Shown here: positions 1-11,733 of the stretch, one piece after another
How positions within the stretch are numbered: position 1 is the stretch's first letter
Layout: every line of letters starts with the position of its first letter
NCBI GenBank assembly: GCA_013115125.1
Contig: JABANN010000313.1
Location: 1 to 40,330, forward strand
Origin: Perkinsus olseni
Taxonomy: Eukaryota; Perkinsozoa; Perkinsida
Reading direction: 5' to 3'
DNA: 40,330 bases
Position numbers and translations under genes: made by a program
Notes under the pieces: model-generated
Told to the model about the DNA's origin: nothing
What the model saw: only the letters and a program-made list of their open reading frames with translations
Databases searched by the model: none

Positions 1-233
1 TTGGCTTATTCTGGCACAAGACATCCGCTTGTTGAGTTTCCCCTAAGTGATATCCAAGTCAGTACCGCGACACGCGCAACTTGTGCGCACCTTTCGGTAA
101 GTGAAGAACTGGGGCCTAGTGGCCCCGCCTTAGGCGGGCCGCCTATGGCTACACCCTTCATCGACTACTGCCCAGAACTGTCATTCTGGGCAGGTTTTGT
201 CTTATCATCATCAATGCCTGCTCCATCAGGCCA

Positions 234-909
234 ATGCTACTACTGCCTTTGACGCGCGTACTCCCTCCCTACCCCGCGGGCCGTCGAGTGAATTACTACT
301 ACCAACGATGCTTCTCTGGTCATCACAGTCCTCCAAATCACTATGAAGTACTGGGCGTTAGAAAGACGTGAGGGGCTTATCACTGGGGAGGCGCTGCTGT
401 AGTTGGAGGCACCTCAGGGCCACTCGGGTCGAGATTAGTATGGCCTACAAGAGGCTGGCCAAGCGGTACCATCCCGACATGACCGGTGGGGACTTCACAC
501 TCACAGAGAAGTTCAGGCAGGTCACTAGAGCCTACAATGTACTGCACAATCCCACTTCGAGGAGAGAGTAAGTACACGGAGGAAGGGGCATCCTAGGTTG
601 ATCATGGAGGAACTCGGTTGGGTTAGATACGATGCCAAGTTACAGCAGGTTTCGTCAGGATACCACCACCAGACGTACCAGCGGCAGTCGCATAATCAAC
701 AGCAGCAGTATGGCGGAGAGGAGGAGGAGAGCATGGATGAGAAGAAGGCCCGGTGGATGCGAGAGGCTAGACCAATGTCAGGCTTCCAAATACTCACCCT
801 CTGGGTATTCATATTCGCAGTGCCATTCTTCGCGGTAATAATGGGCCACGGGTGGGGTATGTGGAAGGGTTACAGTGGGGGTAGACGATCCCGGGGACTG
901 CACGCTTGA
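234..909 (+). CDS. J-domain (DnaJ/Hsp40) protein with one C-terminal membrane helix, possibly mitochondrial
   Basis: My model has three exons (234-367, 418-567, 597-909; 198 aa). J domains stimulate Hsp70 ATPase activity. The domain covers about residues 35-97: NHYEVLGV begins it, and the catalytic HPD is at 63-65 after a basic helix (YKRLAKRY). The first 30 residues are Arg-rich and lack acidic residues, like a mitochondrial presequence, though this is only compositional. A Gln/Glu-rich stretch follows the J domain, then one hydrophobic segment near residues 154-178 and a basic tail. The start is the first ATG in the frame that joins the J domain without a stop. Both introns are GT-AG, 50 and 29 nt; the second removes an in-frame stop. 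The Hsp70 partner is unknown. Confidence is high for the J domain and moderate for location and exact ends. Confidence 0.8.
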
Positions 910-1117
910 GGAGGCAGTCCGTGCTGTAAAGTCCGTGTAGAACTTGCGTGCGTGATCTTCGTGGCTGCCTTCAACGGCCCTGGACAGCGGTTGTTGAGAA
1001 TACATCTCACATAGCCAATTTTACGTGGGGGATGTGTGAAGCTTGATCTGCGAAGACATCTATTATGAATCGCTGCCCTATGCGCTGCTCAGTGAAACAT
1101 CAAGCTCACCATCACGC

Positions 1118-2369
1118 ATGCATCTCCGTATAACGGCACTACCACATTTCCCCCGCTTCGTGGGAAGGCGCTGTTCGCGTAGCACGGATGTGTGGACATC
1201 ACTTTTGCGTGAACGGGGGCTTCGTGCTCAGCTACGGTCGCTGCATCGGAGAGCTCACCCGCACGATCCTGATTACTGGAACGGCCTGTCTAGTGGCGGT
1301 AACCCGTATGGTGGACTAGGCCCCCCATCTACCGACCCCACGGACCCTGCCGCACGGAAGGATCTCGTACGAGCGTTTTGGAACCCCATTACAGAGAGGT
1401 AGCGCCGAGAGGCACTCGTGAGCGGGACGGACTTGGTGTGGCAGATGGGAGTGGCTGGGCGAAGCGCTGGACCCACCCTCGGCAAATGAGCTGCTAGGCT
1501 GGATCAACTCAATACAGCCGAACTATTTCGAGAGCAAGCTGAGAGAAGGTAGACTGGGATAGTGAGGAAGCTTGCAATTTGCTGTGTTATCGGCTCTACG
1601 TCAGGCAAAGCGGTGATGCCACTACGCTCCTCTACCGAGATCAAGGTGGGCTACGTCCCCTTGGACTGCACGGATACCCCTCCGATAGTACGGACTAGGC
1701 CAGCAGGTACTCGGAGGGAGCATGGAGGTGGCTAGAAATATCTCCTGAGCATTCGCAGCGTGTGAACGGGATCGGCTCCGGGTCCAACTGGCGTGGCTAT
1801 GTAGGCTTCGTAGGTGTCTATGGACGCAGTACGGGAAGATGATCGTGTCCCGATGGAGGCTTTCCTTATTAGCCGTGCTTTCCATGGAACAGTCGCTACG
1901 TTTCTCAGCACAAAGCGCGCCGGGTGTCTCAGCGATTTCACGCAATAGTGGTCTTCAAAACTACTCCAGTCGCCAGCCGCTGCGGTCTTCGTTCTTTCGC
2001 CGCCTGGAATGATCAGGTCGTTGCGAGAAGTGGGATGGCGCTAAGCAGCAAGCATACGATGCTGAAACGCAAGAGGCCCGTCGGATGGCCGCCTACTACA
2101 GGCAGCAAGCTCGCGGCCCCCCAGGGTACCACGGTCATCCGGGGAGCTACCCGCAACGCTACGGTGGCCCCCCACCACCGCCTTTCGGGTATCGAGAACC
2201 CCAGCCTGAGTGGCCCTCTGCGGTGAAGCACAGAGTGACTGGCGAAGGCATCATCCAACCATACCGTATCGTGGATGGCCATGCTAGTACTACTCCGAGT
2301 GGACCGCCGGCCGCGGCGCCTCCTGCTGGCCCACCTCCTCCTCCTCCTCCTCCCAGCGTGGTCTTCTGA
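1118..2369 (+). CDS. Unknown protein, possible mitochondrial presequence and proline-rich C-terminus
   Basis: I do not recognise this gene. Six exons (1118-1398, 1445-1548, 1605-1706, 1736-1800, 1830-1968, 2017-2369) join into one 347-codon frame; introns are 46, 56, 29, 29 and 48 nt, all GT-AG. The N-terminus is basic and hydroxylated with no acidic residues for about 20 positions (MHLRITALPHFPRFVGRRC), resembling a mitochondrial targeting signal. The middle is soluble-looking, with a Trp-rich stretch after exon 1 (WEWLGEALD). The last about 90 residues are rich in Pro, Gly, Tyr and Gln and end in a run of eight prolines before SVVF. No domain could be named. The neighbouring J protein also has a presequence-like start, but shared location is only a guess. 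The frame is well supported; function is unknown. Confidence 0.6.
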
Positions 2370-2468
2370 TGACGTGTTGTGATAGTGGTTGATTTTCTAC
2401 CCACGGCTGAGGATGCGTTCGGCAGTTGTACAGGATGGGGTCTGTAGGCAGCACTCGCCATTCCCTCT

Positions 2469-4223
2469 ATGCTCCCGCGGCACTGGTTCATCGCCCTGCA
2501 CCTGCTGCTCCCTGCTGCAAGTCAGGACATCCTCGTGGACTACGACGACTATGTAGCCAGCCAGTCATCGAGTGTCTCGGTAGTGAGCCTCAGCTTTCTC
2601 TCGCCGTAGCCCTCCTCTCCCTCAGTCGTGTCCTTGCCCCTGTGTGGAGGAGCGGGATGGCCGCTGTAAAGTGAAGGCGGATGCCTTCTGTTACCAGCCG
2701 ATCTGCCCTAGTGGTTACTACCTGTCAATCTCCATACCACTCCTTCCGTACTTCATGATCATCCCTTAGATGCTGTGCCACCTGCACCGTCAGTACGTGT
2801 GCTCAAAGACTGAAGGACATGGTGACCAGTGCTCGCGGACGGAAGGTTCCCTCTTTGTTCTCCGCTGGTGTCGAGTCTCTTCCCCTCAGGAGTGCATCCT
2901 CTGCCCACCAGGGCACTACTGTGCCGGCTGTGACGTCCCTGAACGGTGCCCCACTGGAACGATCAACCGAGAGTAGCAGCCTTCTCATGGCGTCGTTAGT
3001 TTAGCTTATTAATCCGCTCGAGGTCATCCGCGGGGACTTCGCGAGATCTTTTCTGTCATTATCGCCAAAGGCGCGGCCCTTCGCCGCATCTGGCTAGCCC
3101 TGTGTCGCCGCCTCCCGTACCACTCCCTGCTGGTGTATAGAAGGCTGACTGCGTCCGTTGGTCGCCGTGATAGGTATGGCTTGAACCGCCTGGAGCACTG
3201 TGTAGCCTGCCCGAGAGGGTATACAGCCTCCGCCGACGCCACCCAGTGCTGTGATACAGAGGATTCTTGCACCGACTCTCGTACGTCGCCCTCTACACCC
3301 ACACTGGATCACCTGTCTGTTGTCTTCAGCCGAGTCCAGACCAGAGTGGGAGAGCATGTTTTGAGAGTACTGCCTCTGAGTGCTGTGTAGCATGGTGTTG
3401 ATGATCTATTGGAGTCTCAGTGTTCAGCCAATTCGCTGTCGCGTTAAGTCCGCAGGATGACCAGAGGGAGCTGGGGGCACTCAGTGACAACTATTTTTTT
3501 TCAATGCCAGAGAAAGGGCCCTCCTCGAGCAAGAGGGTGGCCGGTGGGAAGAGGCCGGGGTGCCTAAGATCCACCTATCAGTCATGTGCTTCCTGCTGTA
3601 CGAACACTCTGCAGTCGATCAGGAAGTGAGCCGGAAGGGGAAGGACGGCGTCTATAGTCCTCCCTCTGCTGCTGTCCAGTTTCTGTTGCCCCACGTACAA
3701 GTTGTATGAGGATGAAGAGGGGCCCGTCACACCCGTGCGTGTGGGGGTCCCTGTCCTTCAACCCGTACCTCAGACCACCATCACAGCAGCAGTCCAGCCT
3801 CAGGTCGCCCGCCATCCTTTAGTCCGGCGCGTCACCATTAACCTTAGGTCATTGGCAAGGCAAGCGACCCCGAGGATAAGAGGGCGAAGGCCGCAGCGGC
3901 AGCAGAGCAGCGCCAAGAGGAGCATCGCACTCGAGGTGGGAGAGCACTGATAACAGCGTTTGGTGCAGGCGTTCCATCGGCAGGCCTCGGAGATTCGGCC
4001 CGAGGCAGCTCCCTAGAGGAGGCTGCCCGGAAAGATGAGCTGATGGGTCGGATAGTAGAACTTTATACGGCCAATCGGGAGGACCCGCCGCTCGGACTGC
4101 GGCTCATGACGGTAGGCGAAGCATGCACTAGGAATCCTGCTGTTGCCACCCCTCCTGTGCAAGGTTAAACAGCTCCGTGAACACTATCAGGCTTTGAAGG
4201 AACGTAATGACACGAATCATTGA
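2469..4223 (+). CDS. Secreted or membrane cysteine-rich protein, receptor-like
   Basis: The first exon (2469-2579) encodes a clear signal peptide (MLPRHWFIALHLLLPAASQ). Later exons 2626-2723, 2770-2845 and 2890-2972 carry closely spaced Cys pairs (CPCPC, CILCPPGHYC) of the kind seen in ephrin-receptor-like or TNFR-like extracellular modules. A further Cys cluster (CVACPRGY, then CC) lies near 3195-3255. Around 3390-3600 there are hydrophobic segments that could span the membrane. Downstream exons encode a charged tail (Lys/Ala/Gln/Glu-rich near 3850-3930) ending with a Gln/Glu helix and TGA at 4221-4223. Introns at 2580-2625, 2724-2769 and 2846-2889 are 44-46 nt. I could not resolve junctions between about 2973 and 3180 or between 3390 and 3840, so the protein length is unknown and two adjacent genes are not excluded. 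Likely a surface protein; ligand unknown. Confidence 0.5.
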
Positions 4224-4350
4224 TATTTTATAAATGCCTCACCTTTTGACTCTCTCTCCTCATCTCAGTGTTGAGCACCAGTCCGGGCTGTTCAAAGGGC
4301 GGCGGCAGAGCCCTCATTGTCCTGTCGCAGGGGTTGCCCATCTATTTTGT

Positions 4351-7276
4351 ATGTCTTCATCTGCATCATCATCGTCGCCGGCGCCACCCAGTAACCCCTT
4401 CGCAGCCTTGTCGGTAGGGAAGAGCTTCAAGGTCAAGACTGTCGACCTCACAGTGGATGATGACTCGAAGGCTCGCAGCCGGAAGCACAGGAAGGACAAG
4501 AGAAAGCACACTCACCGTCACCACCGTGACGATGAGTCCCCTCACAGTCGAAAGCACCATCACCACCAGAAAAAAAGAAGGAGGTCTCCCAGCGTATCCA
4601 GCTCAGCGTCGGAGCCCGCTCGGGACAGATCAGAGCTACAACGCACCGGTGATGTGACGTTCACTGTGGGCTCCTTTGAGTTCTTTGCGGACTCTATTGG
4701 TTCGGCATTCGGCAACGGCAAATGCTTCCGTCCGGAGGTGCCACCTGTTCTCAAGCGTCTGGTGAATTCCGGTGGTCGTCGGGATGCCCTTCGTGATGCA
4801 CCGTTACGGTATTATGACAAGAAGGCGGTGGCCGCTACCAACGCTGTCATGCCCGACCACTGGGAGCCTCCTCGAGGCAAATGCGAGATGCCTGGGGTTG
4901 ATGACGCCTTCCTGGATATAGCACCTCCAAAGAAGGCTGAGACGGAGGGCCGTGGTGACGATCATCATGATGACGTTGACATAGCAGATGAGAGGGACTT
5001 GACAGTCTCGCTGGGTGAGCTGGAGTCGGAGAACCGCCGACTAGTGCAAGCTTGCCGAAGCCACCCGGAGAGGGTCAGCAACTGGATGGAGTTCATTCGC
5101 CATCAGAAGAAGTGGATGGCCAGTCTTGGTATAGACAAGGCAAGCATCGAGGACAAGATACGGACTATACTCGAGGATGCTGTCAAGAGCTCGCCGGGTA
5201 GGCTGTCGCCGCCGCCGCCGCACGGGGTTCCTATCTTCTCTTCAGGCACCCCTCGGCTGTGGCAGCTGAGACTACTGGACCACCCCTCGCCGGATCGGAA
5301 GCAGGATCGTGTCCTCTGGACTCGTGCTATGCGAGAACCCTCCGTGGCGAGCGCTCTTGCCAGCTCCTGCGTCCAGACCCTCATGGATAGTAGCACTCAC
5401 AGCGAGGAGGCTGGTCGGGACCCCGAGGCCCTGCTAGATGTTGTGACAGGCTCGGGCGTGCTCAGCTCCCTGAGTATGGAGGTTGTCTATGATACCCTCT
5501 GCCGTGTGGCCCTGTGTGACATGGAGAAGGCTGTGATGCTGTTCAGAGGCGTGGCCACTCGAGCACTCTTCCAGAAGGCATCCCCCGTACTTGGCACGCC
5601 ATCAGCCCACTACGCACTGGTTGGGCAGAACATAATGAACGTGAATCCGGGCTACCTAGGCGTGTGCGAGAGTGTTGATGCCTCCCAGTCCGCCCCGGAC
5701 GACGCCGATGATGTTGAATTCAAGCTCGGCCTGGCTCTGAAGAACTTCCCGGAGTCCCCCATTCTGGGTTGGGTAGCGAAGGAGTTCGCCTTGGAGGTCG
5801 CTCAAACGCCAAGGTCGGAGCTGACTCCCTCGGAGGCCCCTCTGGTTGGCAGACTCGCACGAGACTTGACCAAACGGGATGGCATAGAGCTGGTGATGAG
5901 ACTGGTGGACATCCTTTGTGGGAGCGCCATTAGTAAGCCAACATGCTCTGCCGTCGTGTCCTCTATCACCTCCCTCTGCTCCTCGACTAACTTGGATTAT
6001 CTACCACGTTCTTTTCTTAAGACCTGCGAATACCTCTCGGGTGAATGATATTGTCGTCGCTCCGCTCAACGGCGGCCTCGCATTGCCCCATTGTTGTTGG
6101 TTTTCTTTTTCAGATTCCCTGCAAAGATACTCCTGTCGGCATCCCTATCGTCTGGTGTTCCACGGCTACTTCGGTGACACGTCTCACCTGCCTGTGGTAT
6201 CGGGTGATGCTCGTCTCCTAGCGGCGAGGTGTCTGGCCCACGCCCTGCTTGCTTGCACCGCTGATGACATCGAGGAGTCCCTGCTCCTGCGGGAGCTCAT
6301 CGTTGCAGCCGAGCCCTCGACTGGTAGGGCTGTGGTGGCGACATCGACATCGTCAGTCAGGCTGTGGTCAGCTTATGCTATGACGCAGATGAAAGATGCG
6401 CAAGGAGTGGTAGAGAAGTGCGTTGCGTCCTTCGCCCACTGCCTCCCTCTCAAGGCCGGCTGGGCTCGCCATAAGCTGATCGACGGCGATCTCGCAGCCG
6501 CGGTACAGTGCATTGCCGATGGTTCGTCTAATGTCGCTGTAGCGAGTAAACTGGAGGAGCTGAGAGAGGGCTTATCCTCGGCGGAGCGGACAGATCCGCC
6601 GTGCATCGGCCTCCCATCGACCTTCGCCGCCTCCATCTGGTGCATCTGGTTACTCGGTATGGCGAAGAACCCACGGCATCCCGAGAAGCCGTTGGCCGAG
6701 TTTTGGCGTCTGCTGCCGAATCCAAGCTCAGCCGTAGGGGACATGTCCAATCGGTCGATCGAACTCGTATGCCAGTGGCTCATCGATGGCCTGCGCGGCC
6801 TGTCAGTCCCTGCTGTACTCCTCCGAGATGCCTGCCTAAAAGCTAGTACCCTCTTCCCAGGGCGACCTGAACTCCTACCCGACGCTTTGCCTACGAGGGA
6901 GCTCTGGCGGCTGCAGCCAATCGGTCGGGAATCCACCGCCAGCGCCGTCCTCGGAGTCCACTCGCCGGCTCTGCATGACCCTATAGCGGCTGCCTACGCA
7001 TCTTCTAAGCTGCCTACCGCCGCTCTTGAGGTCGCCAAAGTGATGCAGGCTGAGGATCGGTCCTCAGCGGAGAGGCACTGCCTGGCTGGCCTGGGGCGTC
7101 TGTCTATGCCTCACCGAGGTCTCTGGGCTATCCGCGTTGCCCTTATAGATAGCAAGATGATCGACTTCGAGGACAAGGTGGTTGATGTGGTCTGTGCTAT
7201 GTCAGAGGCCGGCATGGAGCCTAGAAGTGACATCGTCGAGTGGCTTGCTGCTGTGGAGGGGAGGGACGAGGGTTGA
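4351..7276 (+). CDS. NRDE2: NRDE2-family nuclear RNA-processing protein
   Basis: NRDE2 proteins are nuclear, bind the exosome helicase MTR4 and act in RNA surveillance and nuclear RNAi. Two exons (4351-6040 and 6114-7276) give 950 aa; the 73-nt GT-AG intron has a strong pyrimidine tract. The N-terminus is Ser-rich, then Lys/His/Arg-rich like other NRDE2 heads. A conserved-type block follows (FEFFADSIG ... LRYYDKKA), resembling the NRDE2 N-terminal motif. The RDL...ENRRLVQACRSHPERVSNW segment matches the point where the HAT-like helical repeats start, and helical repeats continue to the C-terminus. I chose the ATG at 4351 because it starts the Ser/Pro-rich head; an in-frame ORF runs upstream to 4234 but looks non-coding. 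The stop of the preceding gene is only 127 nt upstream. Confidence 0.75.
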
Positions 7277-7363
7277 AACGACACAGTGTACGGTTTCAGT
7301 GTAAACTTCTGTTGGGTTCATCAGCAGCATCATCATCCCCGGGGCGAACTTCCAGCATTCCCA

Positions 7364-8397
7364 ATGGACTCGATATTCTTTGAAGACGATGGCACCCAGG
7401 ATCACGGCGGGTGTTGTGCTAACCGAGAGCGTGCCGAGAAGGCGAGGCAGGCTAAGCTGCTCGCCGACTTAGAAGCAGCCAATGCTCGAGTAGGAGGCTA
7501 ACCGGCTGGGAGCGTTGCTTCTGCTGCTCCGCTCGCCGTTTGGTGGGCTCGGCCCCCTGGGAGCTCGCACAACTAAGCCTGCCATCGGCGGGTGTGCGTG
7601 TCGAGAGCTCCTGGGGCGGTATCGCTCCTGCCGAGCCCACCCCTCAGTATGTCAGTTACGTGTCCCGGGTGAGGACAGTCAGGTGAGGGATCACCTCGTC
7701 CGACTGTCACCGACCGACCGCGAGACTGGCTATTCTCAGGCGTTCACCGCTAGGCTGGCTGTCCATGCTGCGGTGGAGAAGTCGCTGAGGAGCCCCGCTG
7801 ACAGCCGACACCCCAGACAAGAGGAGGGCGCAGAGCAGTACGGCCGCTGCGTTGTTGAGGAGCCGAATCATCGTCCAGGTCCCCTCCTCACGACGAAGGC
7901 GTCGACGACGACGCTTCGCTGACGGCGGAGCGACTGTTGTCTTTGAAGGTGCCTCTAGTAAATTTCAGGAGGGTAGCGAGAATGACCGTCGGAGGGGACA
8001 ACGCTGGAAAGCCTGTTCTTGTATGCCTCTCCCCTTGCAGTGGAAGTGAGGAACCCCAGAAGGAACCGTGGATCGAGGTGGGCCGGACGGGGCTAGTCAG
8101 TCCCCTGTTGTCGCTTGTCAGCATCGAGTTCCGCAGGTTTTCCGTCATGCGGCTGCCGCCCTGGCGTCCTCGGTCTGTTGTGCAGCCTGCATCATTTGCC
8201 TGCCTAACAACCCTACGGCCACCTGTGGTGACTCTGAGTGTCAATGGAGGTTGGATTTACCTTCTAAGACGCCACAAGAAGAGCGGGCCGAGTTCAACTT
8301 CGCTAAGCAGTGTCTGTTGCCGATGATGATGTTTGGAACAGACCCCGTCATAATAGCGTGGTACGAGTTCGCCCCATTTTCCACCCGGGTAAATTAG
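7364..8397 (+). CDS. Unknown multi-exon protein with C-terminal hydrophobic segments
   Basis: I do not recognise this gene. A start at 7364 opens an acidic then Lys/Ala/Glu-rich helix (MDSIFFEDD ... KARQAKLLADLEAANAR). A later exon (about 7711-7880) reads smoothly in one frame with a helical, charged composition. The last exons, 8045-8090 and from about 8135, join across a 44-nt GT-AG intron and encode an Ala/Cys-rich hydrophobic stretch (ALASSVCCAACIICL), a Cys-containing linker and a Met-rich hydrophobic end, with TAG at 8395-8397. Junctions between about 7490 and 8040 are uncertain; one option uses a donor at the end of the first helix and an acceptor near 7565. The product is probably a small membrane protein. 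Coding status is likely from the open frames, but the model is incomplete. Confidence 0.4.
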
Positions 8398-9381
8398 CAA
8401 TTTCCTCTCGTAGGCGTGGTCGTGGTATCAGTGGTATGATTTGCGGAAAGGAAAAACTCTCGGACCCTACTGCCGTTAACCGGGACGCACTGTCTAAGAT
8501 TACTGGCATATCCACCACGCCCAAGGTATAACAGCCAAACGTTTCGTTCCAATGAAGGACTGCGTTGAGTCGTTACGCGAGAGATGAGTGCACATACTTT
8601 CGCGACGCGAAAAAACCTTTCAGAGTGGTACGCCACTTCGCAGACTACTATGAGCTGCTCGTCTTAAACGAGGCTTCACACTCGCATAGAGTGCCACACT
8701 ATTTACAAACGTCAGAGATTGTTCACCACTTTACTATCATGTCATCAACGGCTTTGCCTGAGACAAGTTATAGCATTTGTCATCATTCACGTATTCATTC
8801 AAGCTGATGCCTCAGCGAGACGACTCTTTGAGTTGTGGTTATCAACATAGATTTTGTTGTTCTGCCTGGGGCGACAACGATAATCATCACGGGCACCATG
8901 ATCATAGACATTACTTTGAGATGTTCCGAAATCACCTGTCGAGTTGGCAACGGCCAAAACCGACCAAAAAAGGAAATTTCGAGTACCAGGCATTTCTCTC
9001 TTCGCGCAATGCGGCACTCACTGCTCGATATGACGAGCGAGCGAGCAATTTGAGCGCGTCTCATCAACCGACATTTTACAACATCATTAAACGAGAGTAT
9101 GGCAAACCTCCATAGCGCAAATCGATTAAATCGCACAAGCGAGATGGTAAAAAGCGCACGCCCAGATATTGGACTGACACAACAACTGTCCCTCGTCCAT
9201 ATAGAAAAATGCCGCTGTAATATCGAGGACGACAGATTGCATACCACAAACTGTTATCGTTAGCTATTATAACAATAAACAATGGTGCTACTGCAGCTCC
9301 GCTGCCACTCACAACCACACCTCGATTCAGCATCCCTTCAAAATGTATAGCCGTGTGTGCACTAGCGGTAGTCACTCCCCT
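8398..9381. other. Intergenic, 3' ends converge here
   Basis: This 984-nt stretch lies between the end of a plus-strand gene and the end of Sec61 alpha on the minus strand. It is AT-richer than the flanks. Open frames exist on both strands (for example 8795-9247 minus) but show no domain, no coherent splice structure and no compositional sign of coding. I see no RNA gene or repeat in it. Confidence 0.5.
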
Positions 9382-11354
9382 TTAGAAGAGCACATTCCCT
9401 TGTTCCTTCTCCTTGTACAGTGTCTCGTAGTACTGATAAATGATGGTAACTGAAAGACAGAAATCATACAAAACGAGAGCCCAAGGACCGCCCGATATGG
9501 TCACGGAGAGCCACCACGACTACTCACCTGCGAGCAAGATACCAGTACCAGATCCAATTGCACCGAGCATATCAGCGAAGATAGTGAGGGCACCAATGCA
9601 CAGACCTGAAAAGAGAGATGAATTACTGGAGAGAGGACGTCAGACTCGTGTGATCACCTCCAAACGCAGCAGCGGTGGGGATGTACATGTTCAAGACATG
9701 CAACAGCGAAGTGTCACGATGTCCAGAGAAGATCATCTGACGAGGAGAAATAGGAAAGATAACACGACCGTCACCACACGACTAACCTCCTGATCTCTGA
9801 GCTGCTTGGCGACATCCTTGGGGCTGCTGCCGCTAACTTCGATCCAAGTCTTGGCGAAGAGGGCGCAACTTGTAAGAACGAAAGTCACATACACGACAAC
9901 GTGGATAGGGTCACTGATGGCGTCAGTGAAGCTGTTGGGAGGTGAGATGTAGTAGGCAATACCACCGACAGGGATGGACTGTGTACCGGCCATATCGACA
10001 TCCTGCCACTGACCTAGCAGGTTAACAATCATGTTGTTCTTGAATCTGACATGGTTGCAATAAACCTATCACACGCGTAGTGTCATGATACGCACCTTCT
10101 ATACAGTATTTGCGAGAAGAAGTACAAGTTGGAGACAAGAGCCGTCTGTAGGATGATGGGGATGTTTGAGGTGTAGAACAGCTTGATAGGGTAAGAGCCG
10201 GTCTGACCACGAACCTTCTGATACCTACAAGTAAAGTAGTGAACGACTCCTGAGTGACCGAGCTCACGGCTTACTTCACGGGTAGGTTCGCCTGGAACCC
10301 TTGGAAGTAGATAACGACGAAAAACACGATGGCAGTAGCGAGCAAATTAGTGAGGTTGGGGGCAGTAGAACGATAGAAGGCCTCCTTGAGAGCAAGGAGC
10401 TTATCGTTACGCGTGAACATCAAGTGGAAGAGAGCAATAATGGCTCCTTCGAACTCAGTGCCTGAGGAAAGACGCTATGGCGACTAACATCCCGGCCGCC
10501 GCTGAGCTGATGAAATCCTACCCTTGCCAGTGTTAAGCGTAGTGGGGGAGAAAGCCTTCCAGATCACGTTCTCACAGAGGTTGGTGGCGATGAACAGAGA
10601 GATTCCCGAACCCAGACCGTAACCCTTTTGGAGCAATTCATCCAACTGAGGTAATGACGCAATGAGCAGAACAACTCAGAATCACCCTCACTATTACCAA
10701 TAGGACGATAACGCCGGCGAAGAAGAGCTGGATGATGATAAGAAGGGCATTACCGGCACCGATCTCGGTAACATCACCATACATACCGGACATCACGTAA
10801 GCCGCTGCCTCTCCTAAGATGATGAGGATGCCTAACAGCTTTTGGGCTCCCTGAACAGAAGTGAAGAGTGATTTTTCCAAGCCGAATGATGATAACACCC
10901 ACGTTGAACAGGGCACGATCTTCCTTCAAACTCTGGTCAACTTCGATGATCTTAGAGCCGGCAAGAAGCTGCATTATCATACCGGATGTGATGATGGGCG
11001 AGATACCTGTGGCAGACGTGAAAATGAACAGACCAGGGCCAACAGCGGCGACTAGGCCGCTAGAAGCGCGATAAAAGGATAAGCAGAGACGCTGATGGGA
11101 CTTTCTCGGTTACGATTCTTACCAAGCTCCATCAGAGTCCCTCGATTAGACGCCAGAATGACACGCATCCAGTAGAAGGGATCAGCGTTCTTGTTAGTTG
11201 CAATCCCGTAGAGCGGAATTTGGCAACATACAAGGTAGATAAAAAGTGCCATAGCCGTCCACAGTATCTTCTCCTTGAAAGGGATTCGCCTGTCTGGCGA
11301 GGCAACCTCAGGCATGAGGAACATCGCCGGACGGACCAGATCAAGGAACCTCAT
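9382..11354 (-). CDS. SEC61A: Protein transport protein Sec61 subunit alpha
   Basis: This is the pore subunit of the ER translocon. Ten exons on the minus strand (11123-11354, 10899-11006, 10698-10850, 10522-10645, 10275-10461, 10096-10224, 9787-10038, 9658-9736, 9528-9605, 9382-9449) sum to 1410 nt, 469 aa, close to the usual 470-480. Diagnostic blocks are in order: the plug/TM2 region [21 protein letters not shown], then [69 protein letters not shown], [21 protein letters not shown]. All nine introns are GT-AG, 48-116 nt. The C-terminus lacks the longer tail of animal Sec61. It is transcribed divergently from the SNARE gene, 379 nt away, and appears intact. Confidence 0.96.
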
Positions 11355-11733
11355 GGTTAATGGACAAGGACGGAGGTATGGTAACTAAACAGTTGCTGCA
11401 GGGTAGCTGCACGTGGCTCGAGGATCGGAAAAAACCTCGGCGCTTTGGCGCTCGCCCTGGCAATCGATATAGTTTTAAAGTGGGGAGCGTCTTGAAGGAT
11501 TCTTGCGCCGAACCGCTCTAGTAAAACCTATAATATCTGTAAAGTGTGAGGACCTTACAGTGAGGTTATCCTGGGAAAATTTCTCATCCTACTGGAACCG
11601 TATCTTAGCTTGAGCGTCCGTGAACTCGGATTTTGTTGCATCGACGCAACATGGAGGAGGGCGCAGTGAGAATGGTGGCTGTTGGTGTGATGGAGACGGA
11701 TGGATAGTTGAAAGCTTCCACTTGCTTTGTGTT
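11355..11733. promoter_or_regulatory. Divergent intergenic region shared by Sec61 alpha and the Qbc-SNARE gene
   Basis: This 379-nt gap separates two divergently transcribed secretory-pathway genes and must hold both 5' ends. I see no TATA-like element I would defend. There is a CACGTG near 11410. Assignment as a promoter rests only on position. Confidence 0.35.

Noticed and set aside
1-20. Window start resembles part of a spliced-leader end (TTGGCT...CAAG)
   Set aside because: The match is broken by an insertion and lacks the rest of the leader.
8795-9247. Minus-strand 150-aa frame downstream of Sec61
   Set aside because: It lies past the Sec61 stop, has no domain and no joining exon; likely 3' or spacer DNA.
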